DNA from: Calothrix brevissima NIES-22
GTDB lineage: Bacteria > Cyanobacteriota > Cyanobacteriia > Cyanobacteriales > Nostocaceae
Length of the DNA: 64,000 bases
Assembly (NCBI RefSeq): GCF_002367995.1
Contig: NZ_AP018207.1
Coordinates: 3,905,083 to 3,969,082 of the forward strand
Reading direction: 5' to 3'
The first letter of the stretch is position 1. Each line of letters begins with the position of its first letter. Under the pieces are notes generated by a model, which worked only from the letters and a program-made list of their open reading frames with translations, did no database searches and had not been told where the DNA came from. Below, piece by piece: positions 53,840-62,482 of this stretch. A program made the position numbers and the translations under genes.

Positions 53840-54799
53840 ATGCGCATTGCTAAAGATGTAACAGAACTTATTGGTAGAACACCTTTAGTTGAACTTAACA
53901 AAATTCCTCAAGCTGAGGGTGCAGTAGCCAGAATCGTGGCTAAACTCGAAGGAATGAACCCAGCCGCTTCAGTTAAAGACCGTATTGGCTTAAATATGGT
54001 ACTAGCGGCGGAAGCTGATGGTTTGATTGAGCCAGGAAAAACTATTTTAGTTGAGCCAACTTCTGGGAATACAGGCATTGCTTTAGCAATGGTATCAGCT
54101 GCACGAGGCTACAGCCTGATTTTAACCATGCCGGAAACCATGAGCAACGAAAGACGGGCGATGTTACGCGCTTATGGTGCAACTTTGGAATTAACACCAG
54201 GCCCGGAAGGGATGCGCGGCGCAATTCGCAAAGCCGAAGAAATTGTGGCTAACACCCCTAATGCATATATGTTGCAACAGTTCCGTAACTCAGCTAACCC
54301 CAAAATTCACCGGGAAACTACGGCTGAGGAAATTTGGGCGGATACGGATGGAGAAGTTGATATTGTCATTGCTGGGGTAGGTACTGGCGGGACAATTACC
54401 GGAATTGCGGAAGTACTGAAACAACGTAAGCCGAGTTTTCAGGCGATCGCAGTTGAACCCAGCAACAGTCCTGTATTATCAGGAGGAGAAGCTGGCCCCC
54501 ATAAAATTCAGGGGATTGGCGCTGGCTTTGTTCCTGATGTTCTCAAGCTGGAATTAGTAGACGAAGTAATTCGCGTCAGTGATGAACAGGCGATGGTATT
54601 TGGGCGCAGATTAGCTAAGGAAGAAGGTTTATTATCGGGTATATCTTCTGGTGCGGCTTTATGTGCGGCGATTCAGGTAGCTAAACGTCCAGAGAATGCA
54701 GGTAAGCTGATTGTGATGATTCAGCCTTCCTTTGGCGAACGTTATCTCAGCACCTTGATGTTCCAAGATTTAACTTTGGAATCGGCTGTAGCGCGTTAG
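53840..54799 (+). CDS. cysK: CysK: cysteine synthase A (O-acetylserine sulfhydrylase)
   Basis: 319 aa, PLP fold type II. The lysine that carries PLP is in [13 protein letters not shown]. The substrate loop is [13 protein letters not shown] and the phosphate-binding loop is [16 protein letters not shown]. The C-terminal [10 protein letters not shown]-type segment reads [14 protein letters not shown]. It forms L-cysteine from O-acetylserine and sulfide. ATG 53840 is preceded by AGGAG. The gene stands alone; a terminator hairpin follows. Confidence 0.93.
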   Translation: MRIAKDVTELIGRTPLVELNKIPQAEGAVARIVAKLEGMNPAASVKDRIGLNMVLAAEADGLIEPGKTILVEPTSGNTGIALAMVSAARGYSLILTMPETMSNERRAMLRAYGATLELTPGPEGMRGAIRKAEEIVANTPNAYMLQQFRNSANPKIHRETTAEEIWADTDGEVDIVIAGVGTGGTITGIAEVLKQRKPSFQAIAVEPSNSPVLSGGEAGPHKIQGIGAGFVPDVLKLELVDEVIRVSDEQAMVFGRRLAKEEGLLSGISSGAALCAAIQVAKRPENAGKLIVMIQPSFGERYLSTLMFQDLTLESAVAR

Positions 54800-54822
54800 T
54801 GACAGGTAAAATTGCGTGAACA

Positions 54823-54845
54823 CAGGCGGGGTTCCCCCGCCTTTA
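54823..54845 (+). terminator. Probable intrinsic terminator after cysK
   Basis: AGGCGGGG-ttc-CCCCGCCT followed by TTACGATT. The stem is 8 bp and perfect. The T run is weak. It lies 24 bases past the cysK stop. Confidence 0.6.
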
Positions 54846-55591
54846 CGATTGGGATGCTGTGCCAACTATATTCTTATACTGGTTTAACAACTTCATTTTT
54901 TTCCCGAATAACTAATTATGTCATTGTCTTGAATGTCAAAGGCGATCGCGAAAAACAAAAAAGCGTAGTTCCATAGCAGCTTGTTGTCAGACTTAGTACT
55001 TTTTGAGCCAGTGATTAGCTAAAATTTTTGCGGAAAACACTAAAATGATTGCGCGATTTACCGAAATTAGTAAGTAATAAGGCTTTTTACCTGCGGAAAA
55101 CACCAAAATGATTGCGTGATTTACTAAAATTAGTAAGCGATAAGGCTTTTTGAGTAGGTGAAATGGCTTTTCCCTTGCGGAAAACACTAAAACCAGAAAG
55201 CAATAAGGCTTTTTGAGTAAGCGATAAGGCTTTTTAAGTAAGTGAAATGGCTTTTTGCTTACTTAAAACATTTAAATGAGAAAGTAATCAGCTTTTTTGT
55301 TTACTCAAAATATAAAAATGAGTACTTAATTTAAATAAAGCATAAAGCGATCGCCTTTTCCACCACCATGACAAGCAAAGAAAAACCAGAGATTATTCCC
55401 TGGTTCCAGTAGTAGCGTTTCAAAGTTTGCTTGTCAGAACCGCCGCAAGTTACCGTATGTTGGCTGAGTGGGAATCGGTGGATTGGTGGGAATTGGGGGA
55501 GAATCATCGGTAAACAGGAAAAAATTAGGTAGCAACTTCTGCTATGGGATAAATAGCCTACTTACACCTCAGTATTCCGAACTCAGATTTA
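54846..55591. repeat. Degenerate direct-repeat region after cysK
   Basis: At about 55010-55300, units such as GCGGAAAACACTAAAATGAT, TTAGTAAGCGATAAGGC and TTTTTGAGTAAG repeat four or more times, each imperfect. A short open frame there merely translates the repeats (LILVNHAIILVFSA-type). The rest holds a GCGATCGC octamer and no gene. Confidence 0.65.
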
Positions 55592-55993
55592 CTAGCTGGG
55601 TTGAAAGCGAAAATGTTGGAGCGATCGCACTTGAGCAATGGTTTCAAAATCGCGATCGTTGTGAATCAAAAGTAAATTATTCTCCAATGCAGCTTGAGCG
55701 ATACAGCAATCAATCGGGCTGCGCACGGTTAGTCCTTGGCGGCGCAGGTCGTAGTAAATGCGAGCAGCCAACTGCCAAGAATGAGGCGTGGGTTCGATGT
55801 AATCTTGTGTTTCAAGGTAGGTAGAAAGGATAGTCCATTCTTGCTCGTTCAGGCTACCTTGAAGCAGTTCAAGCTGAGTAAATCGGGTAAGGAAAATTTG
55901 ACGATCAGCAATTAGGGTTTCAAGCTGTGGGCGTACTTGACCAATGCGATCGCGAAAGACGCTGATCCAAACAGATGTATCAATCAGCAGCAT
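55592..55993 (-). CDS. vapC: VapC-family PIN-domain toxin
   Basis: 133 aa from ATG 55993 (MLLIDTSVWISVFRD). An upstream in-frame extension is not needed and would overlap the antitoxin fully. PIN acidic residues: Asp in LIDTSVW, Glu in TQLELLQGS, Asp in RSPIDCCIAQAA and Asp in LLIHNDRDFETIA. VapC toxins are RNases that cut tRNA or rRNA. The start overlaps the antitoxin gene by 14 bases, the usual coupled layout. Confidence 0.88.
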   Translation of the reverse strand: MLLIDTSVWISVFRDRIGQVRPQLETLIADRQIFLTRFTQLELLQGSLNEQEWTILSTYLETQDYIEPTPHSWQLAARIYYDLRRQGLTVRSPIDCCIAQAALENNLLLIHNDRDFETIAQVRSLQHFRFQPS

Positions 55994-56192
55994 GACGAGT
56001 TTCGCGCAGGGCTTTGTGGTCAAAGTCCGGGGTGAACTGGATTTTTCCGGCGAGGTCAAGAAGGTTTTTCTTTCTACGCAAGCGGACAAATTCTTGCAGA
56101 GCGAGGTTCAGCAGTTCTTCTTGAGTGGTGAGGTTGGTAAGTTCGAGAGCTTCGTTAAGAAGAGCTTCATCGAGATTGAGAGTGATTTGCAC
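55980..56192 (-). CDS. vapB: VapB-family antitoxin
   Basis: 70 aa. Ribbon-helix-helix type N-terminus (MQITLNLDEALLNEALELTN, TTQEELLNLALQEFVRLRR) and a C-terminal toxin-binding segment LLDLAGKIQFTPDFDHKALR. It should neutralise VapC and repress the operon. Directly upstream of and overlapping vapC. Confidence 0.87.
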   Translation of the reverse strand: MQITLNLDEALLNEALELTNLTTQEELLNLALQEFVRLRRKKNLLDLAGKIQFTPDFDHKALRETRHAAD

Positions 56193-56242
56193 GGGCTGAC
56201 TCTTGGAGAACTAGTTTTAAGGATAATGTGTTCTTTTGTATA

Positions 56243-56365
56243 TTATATGTGTGCAGCACGTTTAGTTTTGCCTGCTTGTAATTTTTCCCAAGCGGCTTTG
56301 TACTCTGATTTTGTAAGCGCGATCGCTTCTGTTTCATTGAATTTGGCTAGTCGTTTAGTCCAACC
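56243..56365 (-). pseudogene. Possible coding remnant with no start
   Basis: A minus-strand frame ending at TAA 56243-56245 reads GFGWTKRLAKFNETEAIAL and TKSEYKAAWEKLQAGKTKRA with protein-like composition, but has no ATG, GTG or TTG. Only about 55 codons separate its stop from the upstream stop. It may be the tail of a decayed gene between the NifO-like gene and vapB. Family unknown. Confidence 0.25.
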
Positions 56366-56399
56366 AAAACCGTCCCTTACCGAGTTGGAAAGGGACGGA
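56364..56399 (-). terminator. Intrinsic terminator of the NifO-like gene
   Basis: Minus-strand reading: CCGTCCCTT...AAGGGACGG with an 11-base loop, followed by TTTTGG. The 9-bp stem is perfect. About 20 bases past the NifO-like stop. Confidence 0.65.
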
Positions 56400-56419
56400 A
56401 CAATTAACAGTTATCGAAT

Positions 56420-56914
56420 TTAATGACTACAGCTAGTTTCCTTTTTCTCGTGTCCCTTGCAACCGCCTTCGTGATGGTGGTGTTCGTGATTTCCACCAGC
56501 ACAACCTTGTAAATCTTTGCTCATCAGGTTTTCCGCCATTTCCCGGAAGGATTCATCAACTGGTTGTAAGCCAATCCAAGCGTCGATGGTTTCCACTTCA
56601 AATCCTACCTCACGGCGATCGCCTACTTGGAGTAATGGACGGCGAATTAATAGCGGATCTTGCAGCATGAGTAATAAAGCTGTATCTGCATCGAGTTTTT
56701 CTGGGACTATCTCACCAGATTTGATTCTGGGCGAACTACGGTTAAACCATTCGGACACGGGGCGATCGCCAAAAAATGACCGCAATCTTTCCGTAGTCCA
56801 AGGTTCTGTGAGTAAGCTATAAGCTACAACTTCATGTCCTGCGGCGGTTAATAATACTTTTTGCCGAGTACCGCCTTTACAGCCTGGTTTTTCATAAAAA
56901 ATTACTCTAGCCAT
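56420..56914 (-). CDS. Nitrogenase-associated NifO-like (ArsC/Spx fold) protein with metal-binding tail
   Basis: 164 aa. Thioredoxin-fold ArsC/Spx start MARVIFYEKPGCKGGTRQKV (single active-type Cys in PGCKGG), then SLLTEPWTTERLRSFFGDRP and DPLLIRRPLLQVGDRREVGF, the layout of nitrogenase-associated proteins. The last 25 residues (CAGGNHEHHHHEGGCKGHEK and four more with Cys and His) hold seven His and three Cys, a likely metal-binding tail. It is separate from, but beside, a cupin and Cox genes and likely works in nitrogen fixation. Exact role unknown. Confidence 0.8.
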   Translation of the reverse strand: MARVIFYEKPGCKGGTRQKVLLTAAGHEVVAYSLLTEPWTTERLRSFFGDRPVSEWFNRSSPRIKSGEIVPEKLDADTALLLMLQDPLLIRRPLLQVGDRREVGFEVETIDAWIGLQPVDESFREMAENLMSKDLQGCAGGNHEHHHHEGGCKGHEKKETSCSH

Positions 56915-56969
56915 TGATTCATCTCCGGGTTATATCTGTTATCTGGTTGGTGATTTTAAACGCAGAGTT

Positions 56970-57050
56970 ACGCAGATGTTGACGGTTGACGGTTGACGGT
57001 TGACTGTTGACTGTTGACTGTTGACTGTTGACTGTTGACTGTTGACTGCC
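56970..57050. repeat. GTTGACT/GTTGACG heptamer array
   Basis: About ten heptamers GTTGACG and GTTGACT between the NifO-like and cupin genes. Related arrays at about 57950-57977. Confidence 0.85.
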
Positions 57051-57095
57051 TTGATGATGGATTGTGCAATTTAAAAGCACAATAGCTGATTAAAC

Positions 57096-57707
57096 CTAAA
57101 ATTTTTTGGCGATGTGAGTTACTGGATTAAACTCAAATCTTTCTTTAGGATCAGTTTCTCCGTAGAGGTTAAAAGTTACAGTTGGTTCATCACCTACTGC
57201 TTCTACAGAATGAATTGCGTCAGGAGTAAAACTAATAATATCTCCTGGTAATAGATGAATTTCTCCCGTTGCTTCTACTCTATTTTCGGCATCGGGGCTA
57301 GGATTACGCCGCCAAATTGTGTTCTTTTCTTGACCTTTTAAAACGGCAACAATTCCCCAGGTTCCATGATTATGAATTGTCGATGATGTTCCTGGTGCAA
57401 AGGTGACTGTTTGCACTGTCAACGGGAAACCTAATTCATCATACATGAGTAACACAGAAGTGCCAGTTTTTGGACAAGGTTCTAAATGTTGACTGCGTAC
57501 CCAATAAGAATTGACAATTAAACGCCTTACCAGCATTCTTAATTCTGGTAAGCGGCTAGATTCATCCTCAACATCATTGAGAACGTCTTCCACTTCAGTT
57601 AAAAACCGATAAAGACGATAATTCTCTCGCAGTAAATCCCATGCTCTCGCAGATTTACACGCTTGTAACTTGCCATCGCCAGCTACAAGAAAATCCCTAC
57701 CTTGCAT
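57096..57707 (-). CDS. Cupin, cysteine dioxygenase-like protein
   Basis: 203 aa. The cupin barrel has the iron-binding HNHGTWG (H112, H114) and a third His in DAIHSVEA (about H167). VTFAPGTSSTIHNHG and GEIHLLPGDIISF are the two cupin motifs. The family includes cysteine dioxygenase type I, which makes cysteine sulfinate, but substrate residues cannot be checked by eye. In Anabaena a gene of this type lies with heterocyst Cox2 genes. An iron, oxygen-using enzyme in this cluster fits oxygen removal or sulfur supply. Confidence 0.8.
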   Translation of the reverse strand: MQGRDFLVAGDGKLQACKSARAWDLLRENYRLYRFLTEVEDVLNDVEDESSRLPELRMLVRRLIVNSYWVRSQHLEPCPKTGTSVLLMYDELGFPLTVQTVTFAPGTSSTIHNHGTWGIVAVLKGQEKNTIWRRNPSPDAENRVEATGEIHLLPGDIISFTPDAIHSVEAVGDEPTVTFNLYGETDPKERFEFNPVTHIAKKF

Positions 57708-57722
57708 ATGTTTTAAACTAAA

Positions 57723-57881
57723 CTAAACTAATCGAAAAGAATTTTGTGGGAGAACAGGGCCGGGCGGAAGCGACGGCGAATTAATTGGTGGAAGTTCAAT
57801 CCGAACAACAGGAGGAGGAATTAATGTAGCAGAATGTATGGGAGATAAGCTAAGAAAGTTATTGGACAATGAATGATTCAT
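57723..57881 (-). CDS. Possible small proline-rich protein
   Basis: 52 aa from ATG 57881, preceded by AAGGATTGAG at a suitable distance. Composition is Pro, Ser and Leu rich (LIPPPVVRIELPPINSPSLP). Stop is 16 bases before the cupin start. No family. Could be a leader peptide of the cupin gene or random. Confidence 0.35.
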   Translation of the reverse strand: MNHSLSNNFLSLSPIHSATLIPPPVVRIELPPINSPSLPPGPVLPQNSFRLV

Positions 57882-58131
57882 GACTTTTGTCTCAATCCTT
57901 AATAATTACTCATTTGTAATTGATAATTCGTAATCAAATAGGGCTGTTGACGGTTGACGGTTGACGGTTGACTGTTAACAAACCTACATGTAAATTTCAC
58001 CAATCATTGATGATTAGTATAGAGAAAACACAGATGATATTTAGAGCAATATATAGCCAGTCTTGTTTCCAGCTATTGCCCATAACTGTGTAAATCTTAA
58101 TTACGAATTACGAACTACGAATTACGAATTA

Positions 58132-58617
58132 TTAATCCTCTTCTTCAGGGGGACGGGTAAGAATATCCAGCAGGATTCCGGCTCCAAAATCGTTATTTGG
58201 ATCTATGGCTTTGACTCGACTACTAATTATTTTAGCTTCTTCGATATTGCCTAGCTTTGCTAATACTAATCCCGAAGCAGCGTAAGCATTCAAATATAGC
58301 CTGATTTGCGGGTCTTCCTTCCGACTCACTAAAATCGGTTGCAGTTGTTCCCACTCTTCAGGAAATTTTTCTGCTTCCTTAATTTTATCTAATAATTGGT
58401 TTGTTGTTTGCAATGCTAATGAATAATTATTTTTGTAATAAAAGTACCTATATGCTGCTACTAAAACATCTGTATAATCGCCTGTTTTAGCAATAGCCTG
58501 TTGCATATATTTCTCAGATTCTGCGGTATTTTCCCAAGTCTCGGCAGCTAAAATTAACAGCTTTTTGATATCTTCGGGAACTTGGAACCATGAGAATTTA
58601 TTCGCATCTACTTGCAT
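58132..58617 (-). CDS. TPR-type hypothetical protein near coxC
   Basis: 161 aa from ATG 58617 (MQVDANKFSWFQVPEDIKKL). The longer frame upstream translates repeat DNA and is dropped. Helical pairs WENTAESEKYMQQAIAKTGD, VLVAAYRYFYYKNNYSLALQ and GLVLAKLGNIEEAKIISSRV are TPR-like. Acidic C-terminus. It sits between the cupin and cox genes; the homologous Anabaena gene follows coxC2. Function unknown, perhaps assembly. Confidence 0.78.
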   Translation of the reverse strand: MQVDANKFSWFQVPEDIKKLLILAAETWENTAESEKYMQQAIAKTGDYTDVLVAAYRYFYYKNNYSLALQTTNQLLDKIKEAEKFPEEWEQLQPILVSRKEDPQIRLYLNAYAASGLVLAKLGNIEEAKIISSRVKAIDPNNDFGAGILLDILTRPPEEED

Positions 58618-58624
58618 AGTAATC

Positions 58625-58770
58625 TCCAAGATTGGGCATGGGGCATTGGGCATTGGGCATTGGCATTGAAAACAATTTTGGATACCTTGACAAGCTCGGT
58701 ACAAGTTTTGAATTTTAAAATCTAAAATTCCTTGTCTTCCTTGTCCTCCTTGTCCTCCTTGTCTCCCTTG
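58625..58770. repeat. GGGCATT heptamers and CCTTGTCCT tandem before coxC 3' side
   Basis: GGGCATGGGGCATTGGGCAT (about 58634-58663) and TTGTCCTCCTTGTCCTCC (about 58735-58765): parts of the composite repeat seen at 29050, 44165 and 62518, but without the GACGCGATT palindrome. Confidence 0.75.
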
Positions 58771-58817
58771 CCCTATTTCCCTTATCCCCTCTTCACTCCA
58801 TGCCCCATGCCCCTAAT

Positions 58818-59408
58818 TTAAAACAATGTGAGAATGTACACTAGGGTGAAGAGAATAATCCAAATGATGTCTACAAAGTGCCAGTAAATTTCTGCCATTT
58901 CAATGCCAGTGTGTTTGGTAGCAGAATAATGGCCTGGGCGGAGCGATCGCCAAAACACACCTAAAATTAATAACAGTCCCACAAATACGTGCAAACCGTG
59001 GAATCCTGTCATCAAGTAAAAGCAGTTGGCGAAAATGTTGGTAGTCAAGCCATAGCCTAGTGTGGCATATTCATACACCTGACCGCCTAAGAATACCGCA
59101 CCCATAATTGCGGTGAGGATATACCAAAACCGCATAGCTTTGACGTTATTCTTTTTAATCGCCTTATCGCCAAAGTGAATCACGAAACTGCTGGACACCA
59201 GAATAATGGTGTTAATTGTCGGCAGAAATAACTCAACCTCTGTTCCTTCAGGAGGCCAAACTTCTGTACCACCTCTCAAGTATAAGTAAGTGGCAAAAAA
59301 TCCCCCAAACATCAGGGATTCAGAAACGAGAAAGGTTAACAATCCCCAGACTCGCAAATCTGGGTGATGTTCTTGGTGCTGTTCGCTGGTTGTTGTCGCT
59401 ATGGTCAT
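58818..59408 (-). CDS. coxC: CoxC: cytochrome c oxidase subunit III
   Basis: 196 aa, five membrane helices, the short form of subunit III. LRVWGLLTFLVSESLMFGGF and FYLMTGFHGLHVFVGLLLIL hold the family Glu and His residues. MAEIYWHFVDIIWIILFTL closes it. Part of the terminal oxidase that reduces oxygen to water in the membrane. Last of the coxB-coxA-coxC order. I infer the heterocyst Cox2 set from the fdxB, cupin and TPR neighbours. Confidence 0.92.
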   Translation of the reverse strand: MTIATTTSEQHQEHHPDLRVWGLLTFLVSESLMFGGFFATYLYLRGGTEVWPPEGTEVELFLPTINTIILVSSSFVIHFGDKAIKKNNVKAMRFWYILTAIMGAVFLGGQVYEYATLGYGLTTNIFANCFYLMTGFHGLHVFVGLLLILGVFWRSLRPGHYSATKHTGIEMAEIYWHFVDIIWIILFTLVYILTLF

Positions 59409-59424
59409 ATTGTAGTTGTGAGGA

Positions 59425-59660
59425 GAAGGCAGAGGGCAGAGGGCAGATGGCAGAAGGGAAGAGTGTTTACAAAACTTTTCGCGTTCTTCTTTGCGCCTTT
59501 GCGCCTTTGCGTGAGATAAAAAAGATTTGCTTGAGTAATAAGTATCGAAGAAATCAGAAAGCAGAAGACCTTTAAACCCTTCCTTTGGATACCAAAAGGT
59601 TTAAGTATTCAGCGACAGAATAAATACCTTCTGCCATCTGCCTCCTGCCTTCTGCCTTTC
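59425..59660. repeat. Facing heptamer arrays between coxA and coxC
   Basis: GGCAGAGGGCAGAGGGCAGA (about 59430-59455) faces TTCTGCCATCTGCCTCCTGC (about 59630-59660), with CCTTTGCGCCTTTGCGTGAG dispersed repeat in between. Same facing layout as at 9520, 32693 and 39077. Confidence 0.8.
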
Positions 59661-59663
59661 TTT

Positions 59664-61343
59664 CTAAGCGCTAACTTCTGGCGTACCTACCGGCACATTA
59701 TCATGACCGTAGTCGTAAGGGCCGTGAGTAACAACAGGTAATTCTTCCCAGTTTTCAATCGCTGGTGGGGAAGCGGTTGTCCATTCTAAGGTTAAGCCTT
59801 GCCAAGGATTATCACCGGCTAAAGGCCCTTTGAGCCAGCTTTGAATTACGTTGTAAGCAAAGGGAATAACTGAAAGTCCCAGGATGATTGAACCAAAGGT
59901 ACAAATCTGGTTAAGATTAATAAACTGGGGATCGTACATTGCCACGCGACGGGGCATACCTTGCAAACCTAGTTCGTGCATGGGTAAGAAGGTAAGGTTT
60001 GTACCGATGAAAGTCAGGGCAAAGTGAATTCTTCCCCAAGTTTCATTTAACATCCGACCAGTCATTTTGGGGAACCAGTGGTAAATACCGGCGTAAATCC
60101 CAAATACAGAACCGCCAAATAGTACATAGTGGAAATGTGCCACTACATAATATGTATCGTGGACATGTACGTCAAAGGGAGCAGTACCCATTGTCACGCC
60201 GCTTAAGCCGCCCATGACAAACATGGATAACAAGCCGATCGCAAATAGCATGGCACTGGTAAAGCGAATCTTACCACCCCATAATGTAGCTACCCAGCCG
60301 AAAATCTTCACGCCTGTGGGCACGGCAACAAGTAAGGTGGAGATGGTGAAGAACATCCGCATCCAGCCGGGTGTACCACTGGTAAACATGTGGTGAACCC
60401 AAACAAATAACCCGACAACGCAAATAGCCAAGCTGGAATAAGCGATCGCTTTATAGCCAAAAATTGGTTTACGTGCGTGAACGGGAATTACTTCGGACAT
60501 AATGCCGAAAATGGGCAGAATCATTAAATATACTGCCGGGTGAGAATAGAACCAGAACAAATGTTGATAAAGGATAACATTACCGCCTGCATCTGGTTTA
60601 AAGAAGGAAGTACCAAAGTTAAGGTCAAACAATAACAGCACCAAACCGGCTGCTAACACGGGTGTAGAGACAAGTGCTAGCACGGAAGTTGCTAAAATTG
60701 CCCAGCAAAACAAAGGTAATTGATCCCATTTCATGCTCGGAACTTTCATCATCAAAATGGTGATGACAAAGTTCAGGGAACCCAAAATTGAGGAAGTCCC
60801 TACCAACACGATCGCCAAAACCCACATACTTTGAGCGATGGGTGCTGTGACTAAACTTAAAGGTGGGTAAGCTGTCCAACCAGATTGAGAACCGCCAAAG
60901 ATAAAACTAGCAAGTAATAACAAACCTGCTGGTGGGTTTAACCAAAAGGCGATCGCATTCAGTTTGGGGAAAGCCATATCCCTAGCACCAACCATGAGCG
61001 GTACTAAGAAGTTCCCAAATCCCCCGATGGCACTGGGAACAATCCACAGGAAAATCATAATTGTCCCGTGGTTTGTCATGAAAGCGTTGTAAAGATTGGG
61101 GTCGATGAAATCAGCTTCCGGTGTTGACAATTCAACCCGAATCGCCATCGCCATCAAACCGCCAATAATATAGAACACAAAGGCTGTCACCAGGTATTGA
61201 ATCCCAATGACCTTGTGATCCACATTAAAGGTAAAGTAATCCTGCCATCTCCAAGCTGTGGGATGTGCAGCGTGACCAACCACCGGATTTTGTCCTTTAT
61301 TTTTATCTGGTGGCGTATTTCGCGGAAATTCTACTTTTGTCAT
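59664..61343 (-). CDS. coxA: CoxA: cytochrome c oxidase subunit I
   Basis: 559 aa with twelve membrane helices. Heme and copper ligands: NHGTIMIFLW (heme a His), WFYSHPAVYLMILP (copper B His with the cross-linking Tyr), WVHHMFTSGTPGW (two copper B His) and VHDTYYVVAHFHYVLFGG (heme a3/a His). The KPIFGYKAIAYSS segment follows SHPAVYLM as usual. Catalytic core of the oxidase. Here inferred to be heterocyst Cox2, which keeps oxygen low for nitrogenase. Starts 158 bases after coxB in a repeat-filled gap. Confidence 0.94.
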   Translation of the reverse strand: MTKVEFPRNTPPDKNKGQNPVVGHAAHPTAWRWQDYFTFNVDHKVIGIQYLVTAFVFYIIGGLMAMAIRVELSTPEADFIDPNLYNAFMTNHGTIMIFLWIVPSAIGGFGNFLVPLMVGARDMAFPKLNAIAFWLNPPAGLLLLASFIFGGSQSGWTAYPPLSLVTAPIAQSMWVLAIVLVGTSSILGSLNFVITILMMKVPSMKWDQLPLFCWAILATSVLALVSTPVLAAGLVLLLFDLNFGTSFFKPDAGGNVILYQHLFWFYSHPAVYLMILPIFGIMSEVIPVHARKPIFGYKAIAYSSLAICVVGLFVWVHHMFTSGTPGWMRMFFTISTLLVAVPTGVKIFGWVATLWGGKIRFTSAMLFAIGLLSMFVMGGLSGVTMGTAPFDVHVHDTYYVVAHFHYVLFGGSVFGIYAGIYHWFPKMTGRMLNETWGRIHFALTFIGTNLTFLPMHELGLQGMPRRVAMYDPQFINLNQICTFGSIILGLSVIPFAYNVIQSWLKGPLAGDNPWQGLTLEWTTASPPAIENWEELPVVTHGPYDYGHDNVPVGTPEVSA

Positions 61344-61344
61344 T

Positions 61345-61500
61345 TGCTTAGTTGTCAGTTGTTAGTTGTCAGTTGTCAGTTGTCAGTTGTCAGTTGTCAG
61401 TTGTCAGTTGTCAGTTGTCAGTCGTCAGTTGTCTAAAACTTATAAACAATGACTATTGACTTTTGACTATTGACTTTTGACCATTGACTCTTGACCATTG
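61345..61500. repeat. CAGTTGT and TTGACTA heptamer arrays between coxB and coxA
   Basis: About 11 CAGTTGT heptamers (61352-61433) then TTGACTATTGACTTTTGAC and TTGACCATTGACT (61449-61501). The second array runs into the coxB stop codon region. Confidence 0.85.
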
Positions 61501-61501
61501 A

Positions 61502-62482
61502 CTAATGACCCTTGACCATTGACTCTAGAGTTGCTGCATTCACGCCCAAATCTTTTACATGGGGTGCAAGAAACTCGGATGTTGATAAGTCAGCTGGGTT
61601 AATTGCTGCGATCGCTTGACGCAAATCTTGCTTTTGGGCAATTTGGTTTTCTGCTAACCAGCTTTGATACTCTTCTGGAGTATGCACAACTACCTCAGAT
61701 CGCATCGAACCGTGGTAACCACCGCACAGTTCAGCGCAAACTACAGGATATGTACCAGGCTTTGTGGCGACAAACCGCAATTGCGTAGCGATACCGGGAA
61801 TAGCATCTTGCTTGATGCGGAAATTTGGTACCCAGAACGAGTGAATGACATCCTGTGCTGACAAATTGAGTTGCACATCAGCACCAACAGGAACGTGTAA
61901 TTCCCCAGCAGTAATGCCACTTTCGGGATAGTTAAAAATCCAAGCGTACTGCATCCCTTGGACATCAACAACTAAATCCGGTGCTTTGTCTTGGGTTTTA
62001 GATGTTGCACCAATGCCAATTTTGGGTGCAGCTTTAGCTGTTCCTGGTTCATCCAAAGTAGCTGCCATAGCACTACCGCTCATGTGCGCTACGTGAGTTC
62101 CGCCATGAGGATGACCGGCTGGTTCTAACCCGCCCATGCGATTAAAAACATCTACGCTGTAGATGCCTAAACATACGACAATCACTGTGGGGATAGCAGT
62201 CCAGAAGATTTCTAGAGGAACATTGCCTTCAACCGGAACACCATCGGTATTATCTCCCCGACGGCGACGGTACTTAAACAAGAAAATCACAATCGTTCCT
62301 TCCACTACCAAGAAAAGAGCGATCGCGATCGTAAACATCACATTAAAAAACCCGTCTACCATCGGCGCTTGTAACGACGCCTGTACAGGTAATAGACTGT
62401 GATGCTGACCAATCCAAATGCTGATTGCGGAAACTAATATCCCAGCAACCAAAGTCCATAGTGAAACGGGAATTTGTTCCAT
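61502..62482 (-). CDS. coxB: CoxB: cytochrome c oxidase subunit II
   Basis: 326 aa from ATG 62482 (MEQIPVSLWTLVAG); a GTG three codons upstream is possible. Two membrane helices (about 10-28 and 45-75), with a periplasmic cupredoxin domain. Copper A ligands: VVCAELCGGYHGSMRSEV (two Cys, His, Met) and the earlier His in DVIHSFWVPNF. A poorly conserved insert (HPHGGTHVAHMSGS) lies around 123-137. It accepts electrons from cytochrome c6 or plastocyanin. First gene of the cox group, with fdxB upstream on the same strand 790 bases away. Confidence 0.92.
   Translation of the reverse strand: MEQIPVSLWTLVAGILVSAISIWIGQHHSLLPVQASLQAPMVDGFFNVMFTIAIALFLVVEGTIVIFLFKYRRRRGDNTDGVPVEGNVPLEIFWTAIPTVIVVCLGIYSVDVFNRMGGLEPAGHPHGGTHVAHMSGSAMAATLDEPGTAKAAPKIGIGATSKTQDKAPDLVVDVQGMQYAWIFNYPESGITAGELHVPVGADVQLNLSAQDVIHSFWVPNFRIKQDAIPGIATQLRFVATKPGTYPVVCAELCGGYHGSMRSEVVVHTPEEYQSWLAENQIAQKQDLRQAIAAINPADLSTSEFLAPHVKDLGVNAATLESMVKGH

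Noticed and set aside
54993-55187. 64-codon minus frame with ILVFSA repeats
   Set aside because: Translation of degenerate direct repeats, not a protein-like composition.
55592-56089. Longer VapC start at 56089
   Set aside because: The extra 32 residues show no PIN features and would lie entirely inside the vapB frame; ATG 55993 gives the normal MLLIDTS start.
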